From the NCBI RefSeq assembly GCF_020687505.1, contig NZ_JAJEQT010000001.1: DNA of 64,000 nt; one strand, 5' to 3'. Origin of the DNA: Coprococcus_C hominis. GTDB lineage: Bacteria > Bacillota > Clostridia > Lachnospirales > Lachnospiraceae. Below the pieces are notes generated by a model. The model did not search any database. It saw only the letters and a program-made list of their open reading frames with translations, and was not told the origin of the DNA. The translations under genes were made by a program, and so were the position numbers. Of this stretch, positions 51,401-59,557 are shown in pieces (within the stretch, counting starts at the first letter, position 1; each line of letters opens with the position of its first letter).

Positions 51401-51562
51401 TTCTATAGTGTCTGTCACCGGATATTATATGAGAAAGCGTTGCTGTATGAGAAGCAGCGCAATTATGCGATGGCACGCAGTATGTACGAAGAAGCAATCC
51501 GTGTCTGTGGACAGAATGCTTTCTATGAGGCATGTCTGAAGCGGATTGAAGATAAAAAATAA
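48428..51562 (+). CDS. J-like/TPR protein, probable partner of the HscC-type Hsp70
   Basis: 1044-residue cytoplasmic protein. Residues 1-60 form a J-domain-like segment (IWDVLKIEQTKDKDALKKAY ... DDPEGFMELRKAYEEA), but the HPD loop that stimulates Hsp70 ATPase reads VNPED. From about residue 240 to the end the protein is a long TPR solenoid, with many A/G-L-x-x-x-x-A patterns such as YDKALEQFEQV, YKKAVRDYQAALQLEPDN and YEEAIRVCG. No signal peptide or membrane helix. The gene overlaps icd by 1 nt and ends 16 nt before an Hsp70 gene, so a dedicated client-delivery partner of that chaperone is the natural inference. Confidence 0.82.
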   Translation: MNIWDVLKIEQTKDKDALKKAYRMRLSSVNPEDDPEGFMELRKAYEEAVHLADQTEEEFDVAIQDTPEQQMLASLEALYDDYARRINPDEWLALFNSDYFVSLDTSEDALYGLLRFLMNHVLVPKKVWKCIVGYFDLEGRRSELAEQFPENYLDYITNNATYEDIINYEAFEHAEITTSATIDAYIRDYIELDRMVRSQELKDAGEKIRQMKEKYYISNVYIHLEEMRIRLQTCRLEFSEYIQTSMTEEERKTQDLDALYAERYASALAAIREEAEGLSAKYPDDITLLHFCGDVCILNNDLEQAEQYFNRSKELDPQNYLMRAKQAELAFRKGDYKAARDGYMDLLKENHYDDSVRIGMVRANQMMIQENLEKLKKNPDDIQAKMDVGWSYYQSYQFQEAIAFLTKFQPEGDRKFEYYNVLGRCYLGVRDYAHARQCFLVWKNLIEQLPEEDTSAETEKKRVRYPYVNFLIADCYMKTEDYENARRHLDIALSKDHEEIILSYEADCELKFLTGQYTDCLRACEHLLERDPHDYVAYLFKAKACKAMNYIQEAYNACEQAINLYPYLSQPYALEASLFIRAHQYEQAQDTIKRFDAFENESDSIDYYRARLSMLDNKIDPAIRQLVAIVSRSDGKTTDMEHFEDVHMLLALCYRYKGMYDKALEQFEQVKKQHTQYPLIDMYIGSSYAKLGKIEQALEAFGTQLAIQATAQVYNERAIVYSLMGEYKKAVRDYQAALQLEPDNYFAYLRIGMIQELHKSYKAAADAYRKAYEVSETDTEQHKESLQSLARVYQCMNWFPESQQLYIDYKKQYEWNADIAYDYAVLLVRMDAAKDAIAELLPFVDDSACARKLLDIYGDAGFIDLAHETFEYIISKDPENHRVYGAMGDIFRDHAMYADAKPLYERAIALDTNKEANYYSEWLECMIQLKELRSFKKNSAIANAAAAYPKDQIQTPPQYIKMARFARLSRNYKECKDWLEQGLHARRCRGCFYSVCHRILYEKALLYEKQRNYAMARSMYEEAIRVCGQNAFYEACLKRIEDKK

Positions 51563-51578
51563 GAAATTAGGATTAGAA

Positions 51579-53273
51579 ATGATAGTAGGAATTGATTTAG
51601 GAACGACAAACAGTTTAATTGCATATTTTGATGGCGACCATGCAAAGGTCATTCCGAACCGTCTGGGAGAAAATCTGACTCCTTCGGTTGTAAGCGTGGA
51701 TGAGGAAGGAATTGTCTATGTCGGCAAGACTGCGAAGGAGCGGAAGATGCTGTACCCAGATCAGACCGCGGATGTGTTCAAGCGGAACATGGGCAGCTCG
51801 AAGGTGTTTACCCTTGGAACCCGCAAGTTCTCTGCGGAAGAGCTTTCCAGCCTTGTCTTAAAATCTCTGAAAGAAGATGCAGAGCATTATCTTGGCTGCA
51901 CGATTGAGGAGGCAGTCATCAGCGTACCGGCATATTTTAACGATGCACAGCGAAAAGCAACAAAGAAAGCAGGAGAACTTGCCGGATTTGTGGTAGAACG
52001 TATCGTCAGTGAACCAACAGCCGCAGCAATCGCTTATGGTTTGGATAAGAAAAATGCAGACACGAAATTCCTCGTATTTGATTTGGGTGGTGGTACATTT
52101 GATGTATCAATCCTAGAGCTTTATCAGAATATTATGGAAGTGCGCGCAGTTGCCGGAGATAATTTCCTTGGCGGAGAAGATTTTACGACAGTATTGGAAC
52201 AGATGTTTCTCCGGGAACACGAGATTGACGAAGATACTCTTGATCAGAAAACCCGTGCACATATTCACAAGCAGGCAGAGATTTGCAAGCTTGGATTTGC
52301 AGATGCAAAAACATCAGTTATGAAATGTAATATCAACGGAGAAGTCGTAGAGAGCGAAATTGATATTGACGATTATGAAAAATCCTGTCAGGTATTGCTT
52401 GGACGTATTCGTAAGCCAATCGAGCGAAGCCTGAAGGATGCAAATATCAAGCTCAAAGATATTGAGGAAGTAATTCTGGTTGGTGGTTCGACAAAGCTTT
52501 CCATCGTACGCCGGTTTGTGAGCCGCCTGTTTGGACGTCTGCCGAATACAAGTATCAATCCGGACGAGGTGGTTGCTGTGGGCGCGGCGACACAGGCTGC
52601 TATGAAAGAACGGAATGAAGCAGTGAAAGAGATTATTTTGACGGATGTCTGTCCATTTACACTTGGAACGGAGGTTGTATCCCGCAGATCCGGAGGTGTG
52701 TTTGAGGCTGGACATTATCTGCCATTGATTGAACGAAACTCCGTGATTCCGGTCAGTCATACGGAACGTCTCTATACCGTCAGTGACCGGCAGACACGGA
52801 TCAAGGTCGATATCCTGCAGGGCGAGAGCCGTCTGGCAGCAAATAACGTCTACCTTGGCAGCATTGAAGTTATGGTTCCACCGGCACCTGCCGGCGAAGA
52901 ATGCGTCGATGTCACATACACCTATGATGTCAACTCTATCTTAGAGGTGATTGTAAAGGTAATTTCTACAAATGTGGAAAAACGACTTGTGATTAAGAAC
53001 GAGGAAACCGATCTGACCGATGAAGAAATCGATGCCAGATTCGAGGAGCTTTCTTCCCTGAAGATTCATCCACGGGAACAGGAGGCAAACAAATTATTGC
53101 TGCTTCGTGCGGATCGCATGTATGAGGAATCCATCGGAGATACCCGTAAGATTCTCGAACATGAGATTAACCAGTTTGAAGATGTATTAAATAAACAGAA
53201 TCCATCGGAAATCAGCAGTGCAAGAGAAGCTTTCAAGGAATTCCTTGACAATATGGAAGAAGATTTATTCTAA
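51579..53273 (+). CDS. hscC: HscC-type Hsp70 chaperone
   Basis: 564-residue Hsp70, shorter than DnaK (about 610-640). The ATPase domain starts MIVGIDLGTTNSLIAYF and contains VPAYFNDAQRKATKKAGELAG in parts, EPTAAAIAYGLD, VFDLGGGTFDVSIL and ILVGGSTKLSIVRR-like VILVGGSTK. The substrate domain begins near DVCPFTLGTE (about residue 355) and the C-terminal lid is reduced, ending NMEEDLF without the DnaK EEVD-like tail. ATG 51579 opens the canonical N-terminus; the 11 in-frame residues before it are spurious. Pairing with a J-like protein mirrors the HscC-DjlC arrangement of enterobacteria. Confidence 0.88.
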   Translation: MIVGIDLGTTNSLIAYFDGDHAKVIPNRLGENLTPSVVSVDEEGIVYVGKTAKERKMLYPDQTADVFKRNMGSSKVFTLGTRKFSAEELSSLVLKSLKEDAEHYLGCTIEEAVISVPAYFNDAQRKATKKAGELAGFVVERIVSEPTAAAIAYGLDKKNADTKFLVFDLGGGTFDVSILELYQNIMEVRAVAGDNFLGGEDFTTVLEQMFLREHEIDEDTLDQKTRAHIHKQAEICKLGFADAKTSVMKCNINGEVVESEIDIDDYEKSCQVLLGRIRKPIERSLKDANIKLKDIEEVILVGGSTKLSIVRRFVSRLFGRLPNTSINPDEVVAVGAATQAAMKERNEAVKEIILTDVCPFTLGTEVVSRRSGGVFEAGHYLPLIERNSVIPVSHTERLYTVSDRQTRIKVDILQGESRLAANNVYLGSIEVMVPPAPAGEECVDVTYTYDVNSILEVIVKVISTNVEKRLVIKNEETDLTDEEIDARFEELSSLKIHPREQEANKLLLLRADRMYEESIGDTRKILEHEINQFEDVLNKQNPSEISSAREAFKEFLDNMEEDLF

Positions 53274-53286
53274 AAGTATTAAAGAA

Positions 53287-53318
53287 AAGGGCTGACGCTT
53301 TAAGAGAGCGCCAGCCTT
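53287..53318 (+). terminator. Bidirectional terminator between hscC and the YprB-like gene
   Basis: AAGGGCTGACGCT with AGCGCCAGCCTT (right arm 53307-53318), short loop. Flanked by A-rich (left) and T/AT-rich (right) sequence, so it can act on both convergent genes; it includes the minus-strand stop codon. Confidence 0.72.
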
Positions 53319-54367
53319 ATTATATGTCGTGCATATGCGTGCAAAAGATCTAAGTCCTGCAGGAACGAATCCGTCAGTTCAATAAAAGATTCTTTGTCTT
53401 CATAATCCCGTTTGTAGCCAGATAAAATTCCATCATCAATCTGGGAGATGAAATATCCTTTTTTACGCAGATAACAGGTTTCCTTCTTCGCCGGTTCCCG
53501 GTAGTTTTTATCCACATAGCTTGCCACACTTTTGTGAACCGCCATATCCTCTGCCGGAAGATAGTAGTAATCCCTGTAATTATCAAAGAAGAACTTCAAT
53601 TCCTCTGTATAGATCGGGGCATTAATCGTTGCTTCCTTCTGGAATCCAGTGATGATGATATCATTCAATCCGATCGTCAATCGTTTTGGAAGCTGGTATT
53701 CCAGTTCCAAAGAGAAAAGTAACCGGTTCTTCCGCACAGACATCTTGCGGACGAGCAGACAGCCAGCTTTGAATTTACAGTAAGCAAGCATGCTTGTGCA
53801 GTCCAGAAGTCCTTCGAGATCCTCGTAATTGTGCTGTAACAACAACTGCTTGTTTGTCTTTACCGGAAGCTTTACATATTCCTGATAGACCTTAATCAGA
53901 TCACCGCCGGAATATTTATCTAACCGATGGATACCAAGAAACCGTTCCACGCTTTTCTGTTTCATATTTTCCATGTGCAGCACATCTTTTAAAAAACGGA
54001 TCTGCTTATAAATATCAATGCTTTCCATATGGGCGAGTGTATTTTCCATCCCATATGCCTTTGCCTTTTTTGTGATATACGGAATATCAAATCCATCTCC
54101 ATTATAGGTAATCACATATTTATAATTCATCGCAAAGGAAAGAAACTGCTCTAAAATATCCGCTTCGGATCTGCCATCCTGATTAAACCACTGGCATATA
54201 TTCCACTGACGGTTTTTATAGTAAGCACAGCCGATCAGATATAAGGCAGTATGTTCGGCTGTAAATCCGGTCGTTTCAATATCAAAAACAAGCAGATCTT
54301 CCGATGTATAAAACTGTTCCAATGTCTGAAATTTACTGCGATGAGCCTCATTTACAACTTTTTCCAT
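53300..54367 (-). CDS. Ribonuclease H-like exonuclease, YprB family
   Basis: 355-residue protein with a DnaQ-like 3'-5' exonuclease fold. Exo motifs: LLVFDIETTGF (Exo I, about residue 27), VITYNGDGFDIPYI (Exo II, about 110) and HNYEDLEGLL (Exo III, about 205). The C-terminal 140 residues are unassigned. This layout matches the YprB/ribonuclease-H-like family, whose role is not established. ATG at 54367 with AAAGGAGG upstream on the minus strand. Divergent from the DivIVA-like gene. Confidence 0.85.
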   Translation of the reverse strand: MEKVVNEAHRSKFQTLEQFYTSEDLLVFDIETTGFTAEHTALYLIGCAYYKNRQWNICQWFNQDGRSEADILEQFLSFAMNYKYVITYNGDGFDIPYITKKAKAYGMENTLAHMESIDIYKQIRFLKDVLHMENMKQKSVERFLGIHRLDKYSGGDLIKVYQEYVKLPVKTNKQLLLQHNYEDLEGLLDCTSMLAYCKFKAGCLLVRKMSVRKNRLLFSLELEYQLPKRLTIGLNDIIITGFQKEATINAPIYTEELKFFFDNYRDYYYLPAEDMAVHKSVASYVDKNYREPAKKETCYLRKKGYFISQIDDGILSGYKRDYEDKESFIELTDSFLQDLDLLHAYARHIIRLALS

Positions 54368-54452
54368 AGGTGCCTCCTTTCCGACATCGTCCGATAAATT
54401 CGTCTAAATTGGTTTAAATTATAGCATAAATACCATAGAAGTAAAGAAATGC

Positions 54453-54480
54453 TTGTAATTTTTGGTCAATATGTTATAAT
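54453..54480 (+). promoter_or_regulatory. Promoter of the DivIVA-like gene
   Basis: TTGTAA (54453-54458), 16 nt, perfect TATAAT (54475-54480), 33 nt before the ATG. Confidence 0.6.
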
Positions 54481-54513
54481 TTTAGCTAAAGTATGATGTA
54501 CGGAGGAGATAGA

Positions 54514-55089
54514 ATGTTACGACCAGACGATATTAGATCAACAGCTTTTAAAAAGGGCTTATTCGGTTACAAAGCCGCAGATGTTGACAGCTTTAAAGAC
54601 ACTGTATTCAGAGCGTACAGCGACCTTTCCAAAGATTATGAGGAAACAAAGGACAAATTTGATAAACTCACAAAGGCAATGGAAGATACCAGACTGAAAT
54701 TATTTGAACTGGAGAACAAGCTGCAGCAGGCAGAAAATGTATCAACTGATGCCGGAGAAAGTGTAGAGGCAAAGAAGCGTGCAGACCAGATCATCAAGAA
54801 TGCTGAAGCAACTGCCGCTGATATTATTGCAAAGGCAAAGGCTCAGAGCGAGAAGCTTGAGAGCTCCGCAAAGCCAAAGGCAGAAGCACCAAAGGTTGAG
54901 CCAGAACCAGCGAAAGAGTCTGCATCATCCAAGTTCTTCAAGAAAGCAGACGAGGATGTACATACCGCTGCAACAAGCAACGATGATGACGATGAGATCT
55001 TTGTTGGGGAAATCGAAGATGCAAGAAAACCAGATCGAATGATGATCGGAGATGGCGAAGAAGAGGACGAAGGCTTCGAATTCTTATAA
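54514..55089 (+). CDS. DivIVA/GpsB-domain cell division protein
   Basis: 191 residues. The N-terminal DivIVA-like membrane/curvature-binding segment (MLRPDDIRSTAFKKGLFGYKAADVDSF in parts, 1-30) is followed by a coiled coil (about 35-80), a second helical stretch with KKRADQIIKNAEATAADII, an Ala/Pro/Glu-rich linker and an acidic tail. ATG 54514 sits 6 nt after GGAGGA; a start at 54493 would include the SD itself and is rejected. Short relative to DivIVA and longer than GpsB; likely organises division or cell-wall proteins. Alone between two hairpins/promoter. Confidence 0.87.
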   Translation: MLRPDDIRSTAFKKGLFGYKAADVDSFKDTVFRAYSDLSKDYEETKDKFDKLTKAMEDTRLKLFELENKLQQAENVSTDAGESVEAKKRADQIIKNAEATAADIIAKAKAQSEKLESSAKPKAEAPKVEPEPAKESASSKFFKKADEDVHTAATSNDDDDEIFVGEIEDARKPDRMMIGDGEEEDEGFEFL

Positions 55090-55103
55090 GATTAAGCCAG
55101 ATC

Positions 55104-55136
55104 GGAGTTGTCGTAACAACGACAACTCCTTATTTT
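55104..55136 (+). terminator. Intrinsic terminator before ruvA
   Basis: GGAGTTGTCGT (55104-55114) with ACGACAACTCC (55119-55129), perfect 11-bp stem and 4-nt loop, then TTATTTTTT. Ends only 15 nt before ruvA, so ruvA needs read-through or an undetected promoter. Confidence 0.88.
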
Positions 55137-55152
55137 TTGACAGGAGAACATT

Positions 55153-55749
55153 ATGTTTGCATATATAAAAGGAACGGTAACTGAGATTGGAACCGATGAG
55201 ATCATCGTAGAAACCGGCGGAATCGGATTTTCTGTATTTACATCCTCACAGGATTCTGCCAGATTGACAAAAAATAAACAGGCAACGATCTACACCCATT
55301 TAAATGTGCGGGAAGATGATATGAGTCTGTTTGGATTTCTGACCAAAGAGGAACGGTCTGTGTTCCGTATGCTGATCAATATCAGCGGAGTGGGACCGAA
55401 AAGTGCGCTTTCTATCCTGTCATGCCTGTCGGTCGATGAACTGCGCATGGCTGTGTTATCGGATGATTATAAGGCGATTGCGAAAGCAAACGGAATCGGT
55501 CCGAAAACAGCCCAGCGATTAGTTATTGAATTACGTGACAAATTTCATCTGGAAGATGTACTGGGAGAATACGATGAGGCTTCTCCAGCAACATCTGCAC
55601 CGGAGGATATTGTATCCGAGACAGCGATGGCATTGAGCAGTCTTGGATATTCCAACGTGGAAGCTTTGCGCGCAATCAAGAAGGTTCCGGACAGCGAATC
55701 CATGACCGTAGAACAATTATTAAAGGCTGCATTAAAGCATATTATTTAG
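55153..55749 (+). CDS. ruvA: Holliday junction branch migration complex subunit RuvA
   Basis: 198-residue junction-binding protein. The OB-fold N-terminus (MFAYIKGTVTEIG), acidic pin region, FLTKEERSVFRMLINISGVGPKSALSILS (helix-hairpin-helix 1, in parts) and ANGIGPKTAQRLVIELRDK (HhH 2) are evident. The flexible linker (about 140-150) leads to the RuvB-binding domain III (ETAMALSSLGYSNVEALRAI). ATG with GACAGGAG. Precedes ruvB by 15 nt, the standard order. Confidence 0.97.
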   Translation: MFAYIKGTVTEIGTDEIIVETGGIGFSVFTSSQDSARLTKNKQATIYTHLNVREDDMSLFGFLTKEERSVFRMLINISGVGPKSALSILSCLSVDELRMAVLSDDYKAIAKANGIGPKTAQRLVIELRDKFHLEDVLGEYDEASPATSAPEDIVSETAMALSSLGYSNVEALRAIKKVPDSESMTVEQLLKAALKHII

Positions 55750-55764
55750 ACATTGGAGAAAAAG

Positions 55765-56763
55765 ATGGAACGAATCATTCAAGCGGATATTATTCCGGAA
55801 GATGATAAAATCGAACAGGGACTGCGACCAAGTCATCTGTCTGAGTATATCGGACAGGAGAAGGCAAAGAAGAATCTTCGTGTCTTCATCGAAGCTGCAA
55901 AAAAACGTGGCGAGCCGCTCGATCATGTGCTGTTGTATGGCCCTCCGGGACTCGGTAAAACGACACTGGCATCGATTGTAGCGACTGAGATGGGAGTCAA
56001 TCTGAAGATCACATCCGGTCCGGCGATTGATAAACCGGGCGATCTGGCTGCAATCTTAAACAATCTGTCCGAAAATGATGTTTTATTTATTGACGAGATT
56101 CACCGGCTAAATAAGCAGGTGGAAGAGGTATTGTACCCAGCGATGGAAGATTTTGCAATTGATATTGTGATCGGCAAAGGTGCTGGTGCCCGTTCAATCC
56201 GCCTGGATCTTCCAAAATTCACACTGGTTGGTGCAACCACACGCGCTGGAATGCTGACCGCTCCGCTACGTGACCGGTTCGGCGTTGTCAATCGGCTGGA
56301 ATTCTACAATGTAACCGAGCTGATGCAGATCATTCTCCGGTCTGCGGCCGTGCTTGGTGTCAGCATTGACGACGAGGGGGCGTTGGAGATTGCCAAGCGT
56401 TCCCGTGGTACGCCGCGGCTTGCCAACCGTCTGTTGAAGCGGGTACGTGATTTTGCGCAGGTAGAAGGTGACGGTGCGATTGATTACGATGTTGCAAAAA
56501 CCGCGCTCGATCGTCTGGAGGTAGACTCTATGGGACTGGACAATACCGACCGCAATATCTTAGAGACGATGATCCACAAATTTGGTGGAGGTCCGGTTGG
56601 TCTGGATACCTTAGCAGCAGCCATCGGCGAAGATTCCGGCACACTGGAAGAGGTATATGAACCATATTTAATAAAAAATGGCTTTATAAATCGGACGCCG
56701 CGTGGTAGAATTGTTACGGAACATTGTTACAGACATTTTGGATTGGAAAATCTGATAGAATAA
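55765..56763 (+). CDS. ruvB: Holliday junction branch migration helicase RuvB
   Basis: 332-residue AAA+ motor of the RuvABC system. Walker A YGPPGLGKTT (about residue 58), Walker B FIDEIHRLN, sensor 1 VGATTRAG, the arginine finger in LRDRFGV and the C-terminal winged helix with RGTPRLANRLLKRVRDFAQV. ATG 55765 with GGAGA 6-8 nt upstream; a TTG at 55753 lacks spacing. The usual first residues (RxVxAxxxxED) are recognisable in RIIQADIIPEDDKIE. Followed by zapA. Confidence 0.97.
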   Translation: MERIIQADIIPEDDKIEQGLRPSHLSEYIGQEKAKKNLRVFIEAAKKRGEPLDHVLLYGPPGLGKTTLASIVATEMGVNLKITSGPAIDKPGDLAAILNNLSENDVLFIDEIHRLNKQVEEVLYPAMEDFAIDIVIGKGAGARSIRLDLPKFTLVGATTRAGMLTAPLRDRFGVVNRLEFYNVTELMQIILRSAAVLGVSIDDEGALEIAKRSRGTPRLANRLLKRVRDFAQVEGDGAIDYDVAKTALDRLEVDSMGLDNTDRNILETMIHKFGGGPVGLDTLAAAIGEDSGTLEEVYEPYLIKNGFINRTPRGRIVTEHCYRHFGLENLIE

Positions 56764-56781
56764 CAAAGGAGATTTTGTATT

Positions 56782-57186
56782 ATGGCAAACAAAGTAGATA
56801 TCCCGGTAGTAATCAATGGGAAAGTATATACATTAAGCGGATATGAAGGGGAAGATTATCTTCAAAATGTTGCGACTTATATCAACGGCAAGATTGCAGA
56901 ATGCAAGACTTCCGATCAGTATCGTCGGATGAATACCGAATATCAGGGAATCCTGCTTGCTTTGAATATCGCAGATGATTATTTCAAAGCAAAGAATCAG
57001 GCGGATTCTATGGTAACTGAGGACAGCAACAAAGAGCAGCAGTTGTATGATCTGCGTCACGAGGTAATCGAGTCCCAGATCAAGCTGGAAAGCTCTGCAC
57101 GTATGATTGAGGAATACAAAGAGCAGATCAATGCATTACAAAGAAAGATTATTCAGTTAGAGGCAGAGAAAAACCGCAATGAATAA
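56782..57186 (+). CDS. zapA: Cell division protein ZapA
   Basis: 134-residue FtsZ-associated protein. The N-terminal globular domain (VDIPVVINGKVYTLSGYEGEDYLQNVATYINGKI in parts, 5-50) and the long C-terminal coiled coil (about 55-130) match ZapA; the middle LLALNIADDYFKAK is conserved in the family. ATG with AAAGGAGA. Overlaps the U32 peptidase gene by 8 bp. Confidence 0.9.
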   Translation: MANKVDIPVVINGKVYTLSGYEGEDYLQNVATYINGKIAECKTSDQYRRMNTEYQGILLALNIADDYFKAKNQADSMVTEDSNKEQQLYDLRHEVIESQIKLESSARMIEEYKEQINALQRKIIQLEAEKNRNE

Positions 57187-59557
57187 CAAACATTCCAAAA
57201 TTGAAGTACTCGCACCTTGTGGTGACTACGATATTTTAATTGCCGCTGTACATGCAGGCGCAGATGCCTGCTATATTGGCGGCAATTCTTTTGGTGCAAG
57301 AGCATATGCGACGAATTTCGACGAAGAAACGATAAAGCAAGCTGTCACCTACGCGCATCTACATGGGGTGAAGGTCTATCTGACCGTCAACACCCTGTTG
57401 AAGCAGGAGGAGCTTCCCGCATTATATGAATACATTCAGCCATTTTACGAGATTGGCGGCGACGCTCTGATCATTCAGGATCTTGGCGTTTTTTCTTATG
57501 TCCGGGAACAATTTCCCGATATCGCAATCCATTGCAGTACACAAATGAATATTACATCCCGGTATGGCGCAGAATTTATGAAACAGCAGGGTGCCACCCG
57601 TGTTGTGACCGCGCGCGAAATGTCTCTAGCTGAAATCCGTGCGATCAAAGAGCATGTCGATATCGAGGTCGAGACATTTGTGCATGGTGCGATGTGTTAC
57701 TCTTACAGCGGCCAGTGTCTGATGAGCTCCCTTGCGGGGGGCAGAAGCGGCAACCGGGGACGTTGCGCACAGCCATGCCGGAAATGCTATGACAAAAGCT
57801 ATCTGTTATCCATGAAAGATATGTGCGCCCTGTCGCTGATCCCGAAGTTGATGGATGCCGGGATTGATTCGCTAAAGATCGAAGGCCGGATGAAAAATGC
57901 TTACTACGTTGCATCGACGGTGCACGCTTACCGAACGATCGTAGATGATTGTCTGCATGGTAAATTTGACCCGAAAAAAGCAGAGGCACTCACCTTTGAG
58001 CTTGCCAATATCTATAACCGTGGTGGATTCTCGGACGGATATTTCTTCCACCACAATGGTGCGGAAATGATATCAAAGGATCGCCCGAACAATCAGGGTG
58101 TGGCAATCGGAAGTTTGGAGCGTGTTGAAAAGGGAACGATCACACTCCGTCTATCAGAAGCCGTATACCGGCAGGATGTGTTGGAGCTGACGACAAAAAA
58201 CGGCGAAGCGGTGGAGATTACATCCTCAAAGGACGGAACTCCCGGACAGCATCTGACTTTGAACTGTCCGAAGACCAAGCTTCTGCAGAAAGAGCAGACC
58301 GTCTACCGTACCAAATGCCCGAAGATCTTACAACATGTGCAGGATGATTATATTAACTCTTATAAGAAGCTTCCGATTTCTGTCTCTGTTACAGCCCGAA
58401 TCGGAGCTCCGCTGACCGCGATTGTAACCTGTGAGCTTGATAACCAGACTTACACTGCAACCTGTACGGATATGCTCGTGGAGAAAAGCAAGCAAGGAGA
58501 AACCACAATAGAGACAGTCAAAAAGCCATTGGCACAGCTTGGCAATACGGAATACGAATTAGCATCGTTTACCTGTAATCTGGATACCTGCGCGTTCCTG
58601 CCAAATGGTGTGTTAAAGAATCTCCGCCGTGCATTGCTTGCAGCCTTAGAAGCGGAGATTGCTAAGGCACATACACGTGTCGCCGGAAAACAGCTGTCGT
58701 GGGATACCGTGTATGAATCTATGATTACAAAGTCCCCTGCGAATGCATCTGACACCCAGAGTTCGAAGCAGGAGCAGATGATCTTTAGTGCTGTAACACA
58801 AGAACAGCTGCGTATCATCTTAGAAGAACTTCCACATGTGGAGTCCCCGGTGACAGGTATCACAATGCCGCTTGCGCTATACAACCAGTGCAGGAATATG
58901 ATCCCGGATTCCATCCGGCTATACGCGGAGCTGCCGCCTGTAATTCATGACCGGTTCTGCGTCGATTTGCAAGAATCCGGAATCCGTGGTATATATATTA
59001 GAAATATAGATGCACTGGCAATTCTTGCCAGTCAGAAGTTGCCAGAAGACTGCGTGATTTTATGTGATGCCAGCCTTTATTGCTACAATCGTCTGGCGCA
59101 TGCATTTATCCGGCGATTTTTTGCGGACACAGACATTTCATTTCTGACGCCGCGGGAGTTAAAGCTAGAGGAGCTTGACGCACTTGCAGGCGAACCGCTT
59201 TGTCTCACATTATATGAGTATCAACCGGTTATGCTGACTGCGAATTGCCTGCAAAAGACAAAATACGGCTGCAAAAAAGAGCCGGTTACCCTGACCGTGA
59301 CTGACGAGATGGGGAATCGTTTTTTTGCAAGAACCAACTGTGATGACTGCTATAATATCATCTACAACAAGGTTCCTTATTCTATATTGGATAAATATAA
59401 AGAGCCTGCTTTTTCCAGACTGCATCCCCGGGGATATCTGGTTCGTTTTACAATCGAAAACGAGCAACAGGTTCGTAGGATTCTGCAGATATTATCTGGA
59501 AAGTCCTATGATTCCTATGAAAAAACAGGCGGACATTTATATCGAGGTGTATTGTAA
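57179..59557 (+). CDS. U32 family peptidase with DUF3656-like C-terminal part
   Basis: 792-residue protein. The N-terminal TIM-barrel-like U32 domain (1-330) opens EVLAPCGDYDILIAAVHAGADACYIGG and includes QDLGVFSYVREQFP, HCSTQMN, EVETFVHGAMCYSYSGQCLMSS in parts, and the Cys cluster GRCAQPCRKCY that ligates an Fe-S centre in relatives such as RlhA/UbiU. The signature EGRMKNAYYVA follows. The rest (about 340-790) resembles the DUF3656/collagenase-like extension. Family members are now linked to RNA or ubiquinone hydroxylation rather than proven proteolysis, so the peptidase label is historical. Overlaps zapA and ends on the next ATG. Confidence 0.9.
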   Translation: MNNKHSKIEVLAPCGDYDILIAAVHAGADACYIGGNSFGARAYATNFDEETIKQAVTYAHLHGVKVYLTVNTLLKQEELPALYEYIQPFYEIGGDALIIQDLGVFSYVREQFPDIAIHCSTQMNITSRYGAEFMKQQGATRVVTAREMSLAEIRAIKEHVDIEVETFVHGAMCYSYSGQCLMSSLAGGRSGNRGRCAQPCRKCYDKSYLLSMKDMCALSLIPKLMDAGIDSLKIEGRMKNAYYVASTVHAYRTIVDDCLHGKFDPKKAEALTFELANIYNRGGFSDGYFFHHNGAEMISKDRPNNQGVAIGSLERVEKGTITLRLSEAVYRQDVLELTTKNGEAVEITSSKDGTPGQHLTLNCPKTKLLQKEQTVYRTKCPKILQHVQDDYINSYKKLPISVSVTARIGAPLTAIVTCELDNQTYTATCTDMLVEKSKQGETTIETVKKPLAQLGNTEYELASFTCNLDTCAFLPNGVLKNLRRALLAALEAEIAKAHTRVAGKQLSWDTVYESMITKSPANASDTQSSKQEQMIFSAVTQEQLRIILEELPHVESPVTGITMPLALYNQCRNMIPDSIRLYAELPPVIHDRFCVDLQESGIRGIYIRNIDALAILASQKLPEDCVILCDASLYCYNRLAHAFIRRFFADTDISFLTPRELKLEELDALAGEPLCLTLYEYQPVMLTANCLQKTKYGCKKEPVTLTVTDEMGNRFFARTNCDDCYNIIYNKVPYSILDKYKEPAFSRLHPRGYLVRFTIENEQQVRRILQILSGKSYDSYEKTGGHLYRGVL

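Noticed and set aside
53281..54513. A gene missed between hscC and the DivIVA-like gene on the + strand
   Set aside because: Only short shadow frames exist there; the minus-strand YprB-like gene explains the region.
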